13,639 nt of DNA from Polaromonas sp. (lineage in GTDB: Bacteria > Pseudomonadota > Gammaproteobacteria > Burkholderiales > Burkholderiaceae_C), in the NCBI GenBank assembly GCA_013205645.1, contig JABMMH010000073.1, forward strand, positions 1-13,639, read 5' to 3'. Of the stretch, positions 12,651 to 13,639 are shown piece by piece. How positions within the stretch are numbered: position 1 is the first letter of the stretch; each line of letters starts with the position of its first letter. Below the pieces are notes generated by a model that saw only the letters and a program-made list of their open reading frames with translations, ran no database searches and had not been told where the DNA came from. The position numbers were made by a program, and so were the translations under genes.

Positions 12651-13637
12651 ATGAAACCATCCGCCATTCGGCAGGCCCTTCCACGCCTGCTCGCCAAGAA
12701 CCGCGCAGCCATGCTCTGGGGCGCACCCGGGGTCGGCAAGTCCGACCTGGTTGCCAGCGTTGCCGCCGACATGAAAATCGAGCTGCGCGACGTGCGCTTG
12801 TCCATGCTCGATCCCGTCGACCTCAAAGGCTTTCCCACCATCTCGACAAACAAAAAGCAGATGTCCTGGCTGCCGGCCGACTTCCTACCGACCAAAGGCA
12901 AAGGCATTCTGTTTCTCGATGAGATCAACCACGCGCCCCAGGCCGTGCAGGCTCCAGCGTTCCAGCTTGTGCTCAACCGCAAGCTTGGCGACTACGAACT
13001 GCCCGTCGGCTGGTCGGTCATGGCTGCCGGCAATCGCGCCAGCGACCGCTCCATCGCCCACGCCATGCCTGCTGCGCTGGCCAATCGCTTCGTGCACCTC
13101 GACTACGACGTTAACGTCGAAGACTGGAACAACTGGGCCATGGAGTCGGGCATCCACACCGACATCCGCGCGTTTATCCGCTTTCGTCCCAATCTGCTGC
13201 ACAGCTTTGACGCAGCGTCCAACCCACGTGCCTTTCCTAGCCCCCGCAGCTGGTCGTTTGTAAACGACATATACAAAGACCACCTCAGCCAAGACACCGA
13301 GTTCGAGCTCATCAAGGGCACGATCGGCGAAGGCGCATCGGCAGAGTTCAGCGGCTTTGTCCGTCTTATCAAGGATTTGCCCACAGTGGACGCCGTGCTG
13401 CTTGACCCTCAAAAGACGCGCCTGCCCGAGTCGCCCGCTGCCCAGTACGCGCTGGCCACGGCGCTCGACGCCAAGACCACCGTGGGCAACATTACCCGCG
13501 TCATGCAATACATGGAGCGCATGCCCGTCGAGTTCCAGGTGCTCTTCATGCGCAGCGCCATCCGCCGCGACGACAAGCTGACCGGCACCAAGTCGTTTGC
13601 CGACTGGGGTGTCAAGCACGCCAACGTACTTTGCTAG
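12651..13637 (+). CDS. MoxR-like AAA+ ATPase
   Basis: 328 residues, complete (TAG at 13635-13637). Motifs: Walker A GAPGVGKSD (24-32), Walker B GILFLDEIN (D90, E91), sensor 1 MAAGN (N128) and an arginine-finger-like ALANRF (R146), followed by a helical lid. This is the MoxR/dynein-related AAA+ group, whose members act as chaperones that insert cofactors or remodel partners, usually with a VWA-domain protein encoded nearby. In phage genomes such an ATPase is often followed by a VWA/metallopeptidase-like gene; the window ends too soon to see one. The substrate is unknown. The ribosome binding site is weak. Confidence 0.88.
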   Translation: MKPSAIRQALPRLLAKNRAAMLWGAPGVGKSDLVASVAADMKIELRDVRLSMLDPVDLKGFPTISTNKKQMSWLPADFLPTKGKGILFLDEINHAPQAVQAPAFQLVLNRKLGDYELPVGWSVMAAGNRASDRSIAHAMPAALANRFVHLDYDVNVEDWNNWAMESGIHTDIRAFIRFRPNLLHSFDAASNPRAFPSPRSWSFVNDIYKDHLSQDTEFELIKGTIGEGASAEFSGFVRLIKDLPTVDAVLLDPQKTRLPESPAAQYALATALDAKTTVGNITRVMQYMERMPVEFQVLFMRSAIRRDDKLTGTKSFADWGVKHANVLC

Positions 13638-13639
13638 CA

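Noticed and set aside
1..13639. tRNA genes, CRISPR arrays, insertion sequences, integrase/att sites
   Set aside because: None seen: no cloverleaf, no regularly spaced repeats, no transposase or recombinase motifs in the open frames.

Overview
The window looks like part of a tailed double-stranded DNA phage (or prophage) genome. The host is probably a Gram-negative, GC-rich proteobacterium: there are packaging genes, a phage primase-helicase, an early lipoprotein with a Gram-negative lipobox, and many small tightly packed genes with GGAG/AAGGA ribosome binding sites. No rRNA, tRNA, CRISPR array, integrase or insertion sequence was seen. The host assignment is inference.

Layout. Positions 1-3285 are read leftward and form the packaging block: small terminase subunit (2740-3285), a 56-residue protein (2573-2743), then the large terminase subunit (TerL), which runs off the left edge. 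TerL is unusual in two ways. Its first 83 residues lie in one frame and end at CCC-TGA-C (2346-2340); the ATPase continues in the +1 frame. The ATPase is then interrupted just before Walker B by a class-1-type intein (897-1886). The intein frame is open throughout, yet a multi-zinc-ribbon HNH endonuclease is encoded inside it in a different frame (950-1555 or longer).

Positions 3286-3619 are a divergent intergenic region with AT-rich dyads and hairpins. From 3620 everything reads rightward. First comes a run of small early-type genes (3620-6413) separated by related hairpins. One of them (4321-4719) ends at CTT-TGA, followed by a GAAA-capped stem and a G-rich tract, and a 63-codon +1 extension reaches the next gene's ribosome binding site; this looks like programmed +1 frameshifting. 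A 337-residue unknown protein follows (6502-7515), then a 346-base AT-rich gap with tandem short repeats and hairpins (candidate replication origin), then an 803-residue primase-helicase (7862-10273). Downstream are an overlapping lipoprotein gene, several short phage genes, and a MoxR-like AAA+ ATPase (12651-13637).

Together the right part supplies replication and early takeover functions and the left part supplies DNA packaging. The strongest unusual signals are the out-of-frame endonuclease nested in the TerL intein and two shifty-stop (+1) sites, at CTT-TGA and CCC-TGA.
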